A stretch of 64,000 bases of DNA. It comes from Limnanthes douglasii subsp. nivea. Taxonomy: Eukaryota > Streptophyta > Magnoliopsida > Brassicales > Limnanthaceae. The stretch covers positions 183,228,807 to 183,292,806 of the forward strand of contig JAUPFV010000004.1 in the NCBI GenBank assembly GCA_036936605.1, written 5' to 3'. Positions 55,370 through 64,000 of this stretch are shown piece after piece (positions within the stretch are counted from its first letter, which is position 1; every line of letters begins with the position of its first letter). Below the pieces are notes generated by a model. That model was not told the origin of the DNA. It worked only from the letters and a program-made list of their open reading frames with translations, and ran no database searches. The position numbers and the translations under genes were made by a program.

Positions 55370-58222
55370 TTAACAATGAAGAGTTAAACAAAATTCATAC
55401 AAAGGGAAATATAATATTAAAGTCTGATCAGAATAGACCTGATCCATGATTTGAAAATACCTTGACCATTCAAGGACTTTGAGTTTTAATAAAAAAAGGT
55501 TCCCTTTGGTTTTTTCATCAGTATCGCCTTTCTTTGTACTTTTGAGTTCAACACTTGAACTCTCACCAACTCCTTCGTTATCTTCAGAATCCTCTCTACT
55601 TGAGTAATTATACTTATCACCATCAGTCATTGTATGGAAAGGAAGATCATCATATTCCAAAAATTTCCACAGAGGACCAAGAGTCCTCTTAGGAAAAGTC
55701 TCGTGAAACAGTAAGACCATATCAGATATAATTCCATCATCTCTTTTTTCCAAAGAGTCAACCACACCACGGGCATGCTTCTCTATTCCAACAGTTATCT
55801 CTTCAACTTTCTGGTTTATTAGAGATATATTCTCCTATGTTTTCTTCTTAACCAGATCCTCGAAGCTGACTTTGTCTTTAGATAAAGTCTTGATAATTTT
55901 GTCTCTAGCTTCTAGCTGCTCCTTCAAAGCTTTGATCTCATCAGAAGAAGAAGTATCCATTCCGGAATACTTGGTTTGGAGACCTCTTTGAGCCTATTCT
56001 GAATTGAGCATTTGGCAGCTAAATCTTATTTTGCCTTCTTCGGAGATTTTATGCTTTGCTGAGCTGTAGAGAGACTATTCGTCAAGCCTTGGTTTGCTAT
56101 GGTCAAGGAAGTTATAGTATTTATTTGTTCCCTCACTTATCTTAATTTTTAAGGTCAACTACTAGATGGATGTAACCTAAGAGGGCATGCCTCAGGGTGT
56201 CTTGTTCACTTGATATCACACAAGTCTCACTATTATGGGTTATAGCATTGGACGAATTTGCATGACGATAAGGCCCCACGAAGTCATCCTTGTCCAGATC
56301 ATTATAATACATATTAATGTTCTAAAATGCATCAAGATTTACCTCTCCAATGGTAGTGGCCTGTACGGAATAAAAGTTTGGTGGAATTTCTTCTTGAAGA
56401 GTAGGATCAGCAGGAGTCAGAGGAGGAAGTTCAGAATGACGTAGAATTATCTATGATCCTAGAGTAACTTTCTGCTTCTTTGCAGCTTTTGCATCACTGT
56501 TTGCCTTACGCTTCTTACCTTTCTTTGTGATCTGCGGTTGGTCATCTGATCCACCAGCCTCTTTAACTGTAACTTCAACTGCTTCCAACAAAGCAGCATT
56601 GATCCCTCATTGATTCTCCGAACTGACCCCTTTGGTAATTGGCTGAGGTGGGTCTGCTGTGGTTTTCTTCTTTATTTTGTTCTTCATCTTGTCCAAATGG
56701 CTAGGGGCTTTGACCCTAGAAGGCAGGTAGAGTTTGGCATCCTTAGCCTCAGTTCTCTTCAAAATGATATATGCGGGAGGAGGAATAGTCAGTTACTCCC
56801 ATGTGAGGTCTCTTCTTCCTGTAGTGTTCCATAGGTGAGACCTCACAAAGTAGGTAAAGCAGTTTTGGAAAACATTCTCCCATTTCTCCGAAACCCATGC
56901 GTTTAACTTAGCACAGATGCTTTGATATGCTTCTACATGCTCTATAAACTTCTTCGAAAAAACTGAAAGGAGACACAAGTCAGTTTGGAATAACAACACA
57001 ACATTTAAAAACTAAGGAAAACATAAATAACAGTTACCTATACTCATCCAACGACCGGTCAGTTGGCTTGGATTGGTGTCAGCCTTTATCTTATTCTCGT
57101 TCTTACATGCTCTACTTATGAACAGAAATTGAGTCCTGCATGGTTTTTCGGACTCTAGCGAGTCATTTACCACCATATAGTCGTTCTCTATGTTATAGTG
57201 GTAAAAAGGGATGCGATGGTTCTTGCACATATTCGCCACAACAGTGAATTGCTCCATTGGTAGTGGAATTTTTGACAGTCTTGAAGCCATTATGCCAACC
57301 ATCAGAGTGTACCATGCATTCAGACTCAACGGACTCAGACACAACTTTATCAAGTGAAATTATCTGACTACCTCTGGATCTAAAGGAGACCGGAGCCCCC
57401 AATTCAGCACCTCAGTGTATACCACTAGCTCATTAGACTCGCAATACATCAGAGTTTTAGGGGTGATCGGGATTCTCACCTTGACAGAATCAGGGAAGCC
57501 CCACTTTTGTACAAATACGACCCAATTCAGCGGTATGGGTGTATACATAAGCAATGTTCTCGAGGGATATTAGGTACTTCACATTAACCTTCTGGAAGTT
57601 TGGCCCCACTTTCCCTTCCAAACACTCCGGAAGTGCATCAGGATTAGATAAGCCCACTTTAATCTTGCCATTCTGATCAGCTGTGGTGTCCTCCGTTGGA
57701 TGGCTCAAAATGAGTATCCTCTATACTATCCTCTATGGTTTCTTCCATAACACAAGACTGCTGTTTGGATGGCTTGATTTCTGCCAGGGGCTTTATTGTT
57801 TGCAAACTAGCAGGTTTCAAAGAGTTAGAGGTTGATTTAGTCTTGGATTGGCGAGTTATTCGGCGAGGGGTGATCTTCTCAGTAGGCTTCTCAGCGTCCA
57901 AACCCGTGGCTGTGAAAGGAAAAGGTTTCCTAACACTAGAAACTGCCCTTTTTTTAGGAAGAGGGTTTTGAGACTCTTGGACAGAGAACCATGATTGAAG
58001 AGAAGAAACGACTGGAACGAAGGGTAATTTTCTAGCCTTAGATGCCTTTGATGACGATGAACCTTGGTCTATGTTTGCTTTTGGTCGGTTCATTTCTTCA
58101 TTAGGAGGAGAGACAAGAAGACCAACTGTAATTCTCTCCTCTCTTGCAACCTTTCTCGCTTTCTCCAATTCAAATAATTCCAGTCAACCCCCTTTTACTA
58201 GTGCGTTTTTTGCTGTGAATAT
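55370..58222 (-). pseudogene. Element D antisense gene, homologue of the one in B
   Basis: It reads on the minus strand from 58,222, where B's ATG is ATA (IFTAKNALVKGG, then TGA for Trp). Conserved blocks: ELEKARKVAREERI, LEGKVGPNFQKVNVKYLISL, VRIPITPKT, LNWGLRSPLDPEVV, LSLNAWYTLMV, NHRIPFYHYNIENDY, TQFLFISRA. An intron at 57,037-56,963 (75 bp, GT-AG on the minus strand, frame-keeping) falls at the same codon as B's. Then VRSHLWNTTGRRDLTWE follows, as in B. The coiled-coil part (56,100-55,770) is broken. The C-terminus KRTLGPLWKFLEYDDLPFHTM also matches B. The protein end is extended by a lost stop. The function is unknown; it belongs to the putative gypsy-type transposon protein class. Confidence 0.72.
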
Positions 58223-58312
58223 AAATTACCCAGACAGAGTTTGAAAATATTACTAAGCTTTCTCTCTCTCGAAGTATTTGTGTTTTTGAAGACAATAGAG
58301 TAATAAAATCAG

Positions 58313-58320
58313 TTTATATA
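58313..58320 (-). promoter_or_regulatory. Antisense TATA box (element D)
   Basis: TATATAAAC on the minus strand lies 91-98 bp upstream of the antisense start position, matching the arrangement in B. Confidence 0.5.
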
Positions 58321-58698
58321 ACTGTGAAAATATAAGAGGTTACCTAGGGTAAGACAAACCGATCAATAGCCATGATTAAGGGCTATAAAGTATGGGGGTT
58401 ATACCCTAAGTAAGGTTCTATCCTAGTAGGTACGCGATTCTAGGAAAAAAACGACTGTGAGGTCAAACCAGAACCTGACACGTGTCCCATGTCGAAAAAT
58501 GACTTTTGATATTCTTAACGGTAAAGTTAGTTCCACCAAATTTTGATGGAACTAACTCTTGAAATTCTTAAACAGAGAAAGATGATCTCTTCGGTTCGGA
58601 TACAGAGACTTATCGAAAGGTCACATTGTAAATACGTTGATTTTTATTCTTATGGATCAGCTATACTAAAGATTCTTTGCAAAACCTAAAGAGGCTAC
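58321..58698 (+). other. Element D region before the 3' LTR, with PPT
   Basis: Non-coding. It ends ACCTAAAGAGGCTAC at 58,684-58,698, a purine-rich tract directly before the LTR, similar to A's GACTGAAGGCTAC. Confidence 0.55.
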
Positions 58699-59037
58699 TG
58701 ATAAGGTCAGATATTTTTGGCATTGTTACTAAACCTCTATCTCAAGGGTATTTTGGACTGGACCATAACCATAATAAACCGAACAGGACAAATGTAGTGG
58801 CATGTGACTAAGCTAGGTGTTGGTTATTTCACATCATGGGCTAATGAGTTCTTAAACTTGACTCGGCCCCATAATTCGACCAGAAAGGACCATGGGTTAT
58901 TAATTAAGTATAAATACCCCAACCAATTGCATTAATGAGGGTGATCAGAATTTAATACAAGCACACACCTTAATTCACTCTACAATTCATCCAAAACACT
59001 TTACAAAACTACCCTCAATCAGAGATAATACACACCT
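58699..59037 (+). repeat. Element D 3' LTR
   Basis: It begins TGATAAGGTCAG and ends near AATACACACCT. TATAAATA is at 58,908-58,915. It is longer than the truncated 5' copy, and many substitutions separate the two. Confidence 0.85.
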
Positions 59038-59228
59038 GGTGACAAGGTCTTGAGAAAGGTTTACTTGCATACAAAAGACAAGAGTCTCAAAAAGTTATCT
59101 CTGAACTGGGAGGGCCCTACCAGGTGGTGGAAAGGATAAATCCAGGCACTTATCAGATAAAAGACAAGAACAATCAACCCTTGCGACTTCCTTGGAATAT
59201 TGAACATCTATAGCTTTACGAAGAGTAA
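59038..59228 (+). pseudogene. Element C integrase C-terminus, right of D
   Basis: It continues C's integrase: GDKVLRKVYLHTK, LSLNWEGPYQVVERINPGTY and LPWNIEHL, stop, LYEE, ending at TAA 59,226. It matches the end of B's integrase and joins C's left part across the D insertion. A small deletion around LNWEG keeps homology but shifts frame slightly. Confidence 0.85.
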
Positions 59229-59275
59229 TTTTGAATTTTCGTGTGTTTATGTTTATTCATGTAAACAATTTTTAT

Positions 59276-59332
59276 TAGGAACGCATCTTTCCCGCCGTGA
59301 TGGCACGTGGAGTTTTTAATAAGGTGTCTACG
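59276..59332 (+). other. Conserved post-pol motif (element C)
   Basis: GGAACGCATCTTTCCCGCCG then TGATGGCACGTGGAG and TTTTTAATAAGGTGTC. This is a diverged form of the motif in A, B and D, at the same distance after the pol stop. Confidence 0.55.
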
Positions 59333-59390
59333 GAAAATGATATGTTAATATAAAATGAAGCCTTTATTAAAACGTTTGCATGATTATTTA

Positions 59391-59698
59391 AACCTTATGG
59401 GTTTTTCAAGTTAGGTTGATTTACATTAGTTTATCTATTTGAACCTTATGGGTTTTTCAAATTCAGTTGATCTACATTAGTTTATTTATTCAAACCTTAT
59501 TGTTTTTTCAACTTTGGTTGATCTATATTATTTTATTTTATTAAATTTTATGGGGTTTTCAACTTTGATTGATCTACATTATTTTATTTATTCGAACCTT
59601 GTGGATTTTTCAACTTCGATTGAGTGACAATTTTTTATTTTGTTTAACCTTAAGGGATTTTCAACAATGAATTGATCTACATTATTTTTATTTTTCAA
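59391..59698. repeat. 51-bp tandem repeat, element C 3' region
   Basis: There are six diverged copies with starts at 59,391, 59,442, 59,493, 59,544, 59,596 and 59,646. The core is AACCTTATGGGTTTTTCAAC then GTTGATCTACATTA. It is related to the 50-bp unit of element A. Confidence 0.9.
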
Positions 59699-59929
59699 TT
59701 ATGTTCAGTAATGTTTACCTTGGAGTCAGAAATTGATCATTTATGACTGAAGTATAAAAGTTTAGAACTTAACACATGGTACATTCATCAAAAAACAAAA
59801 ATGGTACGACCACGAAGGCCGAATATATAAAATGATGTACCCTGTTCTTTAACGGGTCGGAATGATACGACCACAAGTTACACAACCATAAAAGTCTAAG
59901 TAAGCAGAATAAAGATAGTACATAAAATG

Positions 59930-62203
59930 AACAACTCGTCAAAAGGTCAGTCGTTAGAAAACTCTTTTGACAAGTTCTCATTGCCTCCTTGGTTACTGTC
60001 ATCCTCGCAAACAACTCCTTTGGGATGGTATTTTTCAAGAATATCCAGCCACATGGACCCAAGACGTAGATGTGGATATCAGTGGTGGAAATTCAGAACT
60101 AAATCTTTTTTAGCATCGGTAACTTGTCGCTCTATGGTTTTGACACAGTTATTAGCAAATTGATTGTTCTTTTTCTTACTCTTTTTTGTCAAATCAATTT
60201 GGAGTTGACGAATAACCTTAAATGTTTGATACCGGTGAAAGTGGGTCTATATTATTAGATTTGTCAATGACCGAACAGTTTAGTCCCCATCTTCCTCAAC
60301 ATAAAGTTTGAAGGAGTGTAGAGTATGAATGACTTGTAGGTGTTTTGATTTCTATTTTTTCCATTCTGCCTCTATTTCTTGAAGTTTTTGGAGGTTGACC
60401 TCGGCCTATTTCACCCAAGCGGTTGCACGATTGACCATTTCCCGCTCATATAGCTCTAATTCCCTATAGTTAGCTCTGATACTCGGTTTCTAGCCACGAA
60501 TAATTCATCCTGAGTTGCTCATATTTTGTTTCTTTTAACACAAGTAGAACTAGCATATGAAATAACGAGATGGTGAGTGTGTCCGACTATTGAAGTTGAA
60601 AGGACCTCGAAGGCGAAGATAGGTCTGACATTTTAGATTGGCTAAGACCATCGATTTTGGGGAGAGAGATCAGTGGTGGCGGATTTTTAAGAACTATGCC
60701 TTTGATTGAAGTATTTGTATCATATGCGGTGTGGGGGGAGGGGAGGGAATGATTAAAGGGTCCCAACCTCGCTAAGGTGGGAATAAAATTACCTTCATTC
60801 ATGTCGACCATGTCCTTTAAGCCTGCCATACCTGATTCATTTTCCAGTTGCACCATTTCTGCGTCGTTTTCCACGGGATCCCTTTATCCGCAACCTTTTC
60901 TTTTTTTGACCTTTCGTGAGGAAAAACATTTTATTTTTTTACTTCTCATCAGGCACGATTGTTTTGGAACCTCATTCATATTGCTCGAACATAGTTGGCA
61001 TGGTACTTTGTTCGGTCATGGGCACATTGGAGTTTGGCACTGTAGAAGGGTGGGATTTTGTCTTCTTAGCAGTCTCGGATTTTTTTTCCTCCCTTAATAA
61101 GCACAGTTTTCTTCCTTTTTATCTGCGCGAGTCTTGTCTTCATTCTCACCGGCACTTGGGGTTTTCCTTCACTAACAACATGGTCACTATGGACAATCGG
61201 GTGTTCAGTTTCCACATCTTCTACTGTCTGAGGCTCGGGATCTCTTTTTTGCACTACTGAGGTGTCGCGGCCTACTGCATCTGTATTTATGCCCTCGACA
61301 CCAGCCACCTCCGACAATACATTGTTTTTCACTTATTTTTCTGGGGCATGCCAAGTTTTTTCCGTTTCGGCATCAGACAACTCTTCTGACTTGGCACTTG
61401 TACTGGGAGCACTGTTGTGCTTTGGTAAGAATAGAATGGCATCGCGGGCTTGCAAATTTTCACCAAACCAAGGGAGGCGAGTGCCACCCTTAACTGCTCA
61501 AAAGTTAAACGATCGTTAGAGCAGCGCCAGAAATTGCTAGTTATCAGATGTAGGGGCGTGAAGCAATGGTGGAAACTTTTTATGGCCGATTTCAGGTGCT
61601 CGTTTTTCAAAGTTTATAATTTTTCCTTAAAGGCTAAGGAAGAAACAAAAAAACATAAACCTCACTGATGAATAAGAATCGATGTTTCAACGCCTTGTCG
61701 GCTTCCAATAGATCGTTTACCATTTTCAATTTGTTGGCTAAGAGGGGATGAAAGAAGGGTTTTTTTAGTGATTTTGAGAGACAAATCATCACTACAAACT
61801 CTTCCATAACCATCTGTACCCTTGACAAACGCGAGGACATTATACACAGCATTAATGTAAACCAATATTAGGTGTGAGTTGGGTCGGACATAGAACCGGA
61901 ATCTCAAAGTATCTTACCACGTTGGGATCAAGTGGACACGTAATCCCCCAATTTAAAACGTCAATATATACTACCAGATCTATATTCTTTACGGACAAGA
62001 GTGTTTCCCCAGGTGTTGGGAAGTGGATGTTTACACAATCCGGAATGCCCCAAGTAATTTTCAGCTCTGACATCTCCTTGGGACTATAGTAAAAAATATT
62101 TTTCGATGAAGAGTGTAATAACGTGAGCCCTAGGGAAAGCGCTGTGATAGCCGGTTAGAACTTCAAGAATTTCAGGAGGCAAAGGTTATTCATCTCCTAC
62201 AAC
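59930..62203 (-). pseudogene. Element C antisense gene, truncated by hAT-3
   Basis: It is a homologue of the antisense genes in B and D. It reads leftward from the hAT-3 junction: LPPEILEVL, then KITWGIPDCVNIHFPTPGET, LNWGITCPLDPNVVRYF, and a broken PNAW-like and FLFIS region (61,900-61,680). Next is LTFEQLRVALASL, aligned to DLTWEEL of B, and a Glu/Val-rich segment at 61,330-61,070. The C-terminal WLDILEKYHPKGVV at about 60,060-60,010 is followed by an acidic stretch (CEDDSNQ). The N-terminal third is missing because hAT-3 is inserted at 62,204. Stops and shifts are numerous. Confidence 0.6.
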
Positions 62204-62224
62204 TAGGGGTGGCAATTTTAGTTC

Positions 62225-62376
62225 TGTCCGGTCCGATCCGGCCCGATCCGACCCGGCCCGGCCGGGTTTTGTCCGGCCCGAATCAGTAACGGGCCGGGTT
62301 CGGGTTTTAAAAATTATGTCTGCGGACGGGCCGGGCCGGGTCCGGGTATTAACATTTGTCCGGCCCGACCCGTAAA
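62225..62376. repeat. hAT-3 GGCCCG-rich subterminal array
   Basis: About a dozen GGCCCG, CCCGGCC or GGGCCGGG words occur in both orientations within 150 bp, starting 20 bases inside the terminus. They are probable transposase-binding sites, and able to fold into strong hairpins. Confidence 0.75.
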
Positions 62377-62913
62377 TTAAATAATTATATTTATATAATA
62401 AATAAATAATTAAATAATAAAAATTTTAAACAGAGAGAAGAAGGAAACCCTATCCAGTATCCATCGACGCCGTTCTTCTCCATTCCTGCCTTTCTCCGCA
62501 CAGCCTTTCGTTACCATTTACCATCGACAACACCAGCAAGGCAGCAAATACAAGAATTAAAGCTGCATATCAGGATCTCGTCAGCGATGTTATCGGTATC
62601 AGAAACGCTGCCATTTCGGAGATCGCAAAGCTATCTATTCTCTCCCTAACTCTCCCTTCGCCGGTCAGCTTCTAGTCTATCAAGCTCTATATTTCGTACT
62701 TTACTCTTAACTCATAATCATTTGTGACTTTTGCTAGTTCATACTGCAAAATTATCTGATTAAGAAGATATATCAATTTGCTAGAACTCAGTCTGTCTTA
62801 AGGCGTTTGATACGATAGGAGTCATAGGACTTAACATACCAATCTTGTTTTGTGAAGGGTGTGTAATCTTGCTATAATCGGATTGATTCGATTCATTATC
62901 TGACTTTGTGTTT
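62377..62913 (+). other. hAT-3 internal leader-like region
   Basis: After an AT-rich link comes a leader-like stretch (AACCCTATCC, CTTCTCCATTCC) and a short open + strand segment at 62,525-62,660 (SKAANTRIKAAYQDLVSDVIG and following), then T-rich, intron-like sequence. The open segment could be a transposon first exon or a second captured fragment. I do not recognise it. Confidence 0.4.
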
Positions 62914-63162
62914 AGTAACTGCCATTTTTCTTTTACAAGCTTTTATCTCTCTTCCAAACACAGCAATTCAGTAACTGCCATTTTTCTTTTACAAGCTTTT
63001 ATCTCTCTTCCAAACACAGCAATTCAGTAACTGCCATTTTTCTTTTACAAGCTTTTATCTCTCTTCCAAACACAGCAATTCAGTAACTGCCATTTTTCTT
63101 TTACAAGCTTTTATCTCTCTTCCAAACACAGCAATTCAGTAACTGCCATTTTTCTTTTACAA
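62914..63162. repeat. 56-bp tandem array, 4.4 copies
   Basis: Copies start at 62,914, 62,970, 63,026, 63,082 and 63,138 and are essentially identical. The unit begins AGTAACTGCC and ends CAGCAATTC. The last partial copy overlaps the broken end of the GPAT fragment, so the array seems to have grown from the junction. Confidence 0.97.
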
Positions 63163-63581
63163 CTCATCACCACATCAAACCCTTCACTGCCTATACCTTC
63201 CAACAAAAACTTGTGTAACACACAACCTACACACTGAAACTTCTCTTTTCGAACACCTAAAAAGCTAATAAAGACCATAATCTTCAAGCCTTTTTTTTCA
63301 CCAACCATTCTAATGATAGGGTATAAAAGAAGTAAAACAAGTGCTCTTAGGATACCTCCTGCCTCAAATGCCACTAGCATGAAGTAAGGGAAGAGTGAAG
63401 GTGATTTTAAAAGTGCCCCTTCTAAGTTAAAAATCATTAGTTTTTCTCCTGACTTATGAATCGAGGTTGTAAGATCCTCAAATTTGCGGAACTTGGTTTG
63501 AACTGATCCGGTTGATACAGGTTGGAAAAGTTGGATGCATTGGAAGATAAATTTTTCTACTTTTAATGTAAGTATAGACAT
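63133..63581 (-). pseudogene. Glycerol-3-phosphate acyltransferase (GPAT2/3-like) N-terminal fragment
   Basis: Plant land-type GPATs acylate glycerol-3-phosphate in the ER membrane for cutin, suberin and storage-lipid precursors. The minus-strand frame from Met 63,581 has a short N-terminus with weak similarity and then a strong match to the HAD-phosphatase-like N-terminal domain. This includes FNLEGALLKS, where active family members with phosphatase activity have a DxDGTLL-type motif, then SLFPYFMLVAFEAGG and ILRALVLLLLYP, a membrane segment, KIMVFISFLGVR, and KRKMAVTEL. Similarity stops at TEL, where the next expected residue is Pro and the 56-bp array takes over; stop follows at 63,111. 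About 145 of roughly 500 residues are present, and the acyltransferase domain is absent. No stops occur within the fragment. Confidence 0.75.
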
Positions 63582-64000
63582 GATTTCTAAGTTTGCCTCT
63601 ATTACTATGCCTAGGTATTGGGGATCAGTGCTCCAACCGAGGGGTCAAACACTTTACTGAGCTTCTGGGCAATCTTTAATTTGTTTACTGTTAATTTCGA
63701 TTCAGTCCCTTCTAAATGACCCAAAGATCGTGCTCCTTCGAATGAGAAGGTTTATCTCGTTGAATGTCATAGTTCTTTGCATTATGATTATCATCGTCTC
63801 ATCTTTATATATAGAGGGTCGGTTACAACTTTCGCGATGTTAAATCAATGTATGGTTTGGTTCATATGTGACCCATTGTAAGACTATTGAAGCATTCTTC
63901 TGGGTCAATCCAGTGTGATGAATTGTGTTGATTTTCTTATATTAGTTCATGACTATTGTCTGATTTCTATATGTTCTGTGTTTTGTAACTTTAGAGTGTA
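63582..64000. other. Region right of the GPAT fragment, unassigned
   Basis: A + strand frame stays open over about 63,618-63,710 and again to about 63,870 in another phase, without a recognisable domain. On the minus strand it would be the GPAT promoter and leader if the native upstream region were captured as well; TATATATA occurs at about 63,807. Nothing further can be supported. Confidence 0.35.

Larger units (their letters stand above)
49579..59037 (+). mobile_element. Element D: Ty3/gypsy (Tat-like) element nested in C
   Basis: The LTRs start at 49,579 and 58,699. Flanking five bases AGTGA (49,574-49,578) and GGTGA (59,038-59,042) agree at four of five and fall exactly where C's integrase is split. 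D is closest to B in sequence and layout: gag-pro, TAG junction, pol, post-pol motif, antisense gene, 3' LTR. It has large internal losses: 5' LTR end plus primer-binding site, central gag, and the whole aRNH. It also has a tandem duplication in RT. Confidence 0.88.
43830..62203 (+). mobile_element. Element C: old Ty3/gypsy (Tat-like) element, split by D and hAT-3
   Basis: Gag, protease, RT, RNase H, aRNH and integrase remnants run on the + strand from about 44,230. Element D (49,579-59,037) interrupts the integrase, whose end continues at 59,038-59,228. A 51-bp tandem array and an antisense gene follow. That gene is cut at 62,204 by the left end of hAT-3, so C's remaining 3' part and 3' LTR must lie right of the window. 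The left end is only estimated. Many stops; old element. Confidence 0.75.
62204..64000. mobile_element. hAT-3: left end of a third hAT element, runs off the window
   Basis: TAGGGGTGGCAA at 62,204 is a common plant hAT terminus. It is followed by about 150 bases dense in GGCCCG, CCGGCCCG and GGGCCGGG words (62,225-62,375) in otherwise AT-rich DNA, a typical subterminal array. No complementary terminus (TTGCCACCCCTA) is visible before 64,000. Everything to the window end may therefore lie inside the element: the 56-bp array and the GPAT fragment. The candidate duplication CCTACAAC (62,196-62,203) cannot be checked. It inserted into C's antisense gene. Confidence 0.65.

Noticed and set aside
59229..62203. 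Possible 3' LTR of element C
   Set aside because: No stretch here matches 43,830-44,157; the antisense gene runs up to the hAT-3 junction, so the LTR must lie beyond the window.
62914..63162. Regular direct repeats suggesting a CRISPR array
   Set aside because: Units are head-to-tail without spacers, and the context is a plant transposon.
1..64000. tRNA or rRNA genes
   Set aside because: No cloverleaf with an intact T-arm GGTTCGAAT-type box or rRNA core sequence was seen on either strand by eye; a covariance-model search would be the decisive test.

Overview
The window is eukaryotic and almost certainly from a flowering plant, probably a eudicot. It is AT-rich intergenic DNA built from plant transposable elements: L1-type LINEs, BED-finger hAT transposons, and Ty3/gypsy LTR elements with gag-pro, RT, two RNase H domains and integrase, the architecture of the Tat lineage. 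A plant-type glycerol-3-phosphate acyltransferase (GPAT) fragment lies at the right edge. I see no intact host gene, rRNA, tRNA or CRISPR array. Almost every coding region is broken.

Left part (1-8,437): a 3' piece of a LINE on the + strand (1-~2,300), empty AT-rich DNA, a decayed LINE on the - strand (~3,840-6,450), and more AT-rich DNA. A CATG-rich stretch from 8,040 appears to be the left part of a decayed Ulp1/C48-protease-like gene.

hAT nest (8,438-17,628): a 9.2-kb hAT (hAT-1, transposase on -) sits in that gene. A 3.6-kb hAT (hAT-2, 10,486-14,097, transposase on +) is inserted inside an intron of the hAT-1 transposase. Both elements end in CATAGTTGT and have 8-bp target duplications (7/8 for the outer, 8/8 for the inner). 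The Ulp1-like gene resumes at 17,629-20,170.

First gypsy nest (22,424-40,067): old element A carries a younger 10.4-kb element B (23,564-33,933, perfect 5-bp duplication TGAGT) inside its gag. B keeps one reading frame from gag through integrase, interrupted by five stop codons.

Second gypsy nest (~43,830 to beyond 62,203): old element C is split in its integrase gene by element D (49,579-59,037). C's 3' antisense gene is cut at 62,204 by the left end of a third hAT (hAT-3). hAT-3 contains a 56-bp tandem array and a GPAT gene fragment, and runs off the window.

The most interesting signals are shared by the four gypsy elements. (i) In all four, gag-pro and pol are separated by an aligned in-frame TAG followed by CAATTA, CAGCTA or CAATTT, close to the leaky-stop context UAG-CAR-YYA. 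(ii) B, C and D carry a homologous gene on the opposite strand between pol and the 3' LTR. In B and D it has a TATA box about 95-100 bp upstream of the start and an antisense GT-AG intron at the same codon. (iii) A short non-coding motif follows pol in all four. (iv) A and C share a homologous 50/51-bp tandem repeat in their 3' regions.
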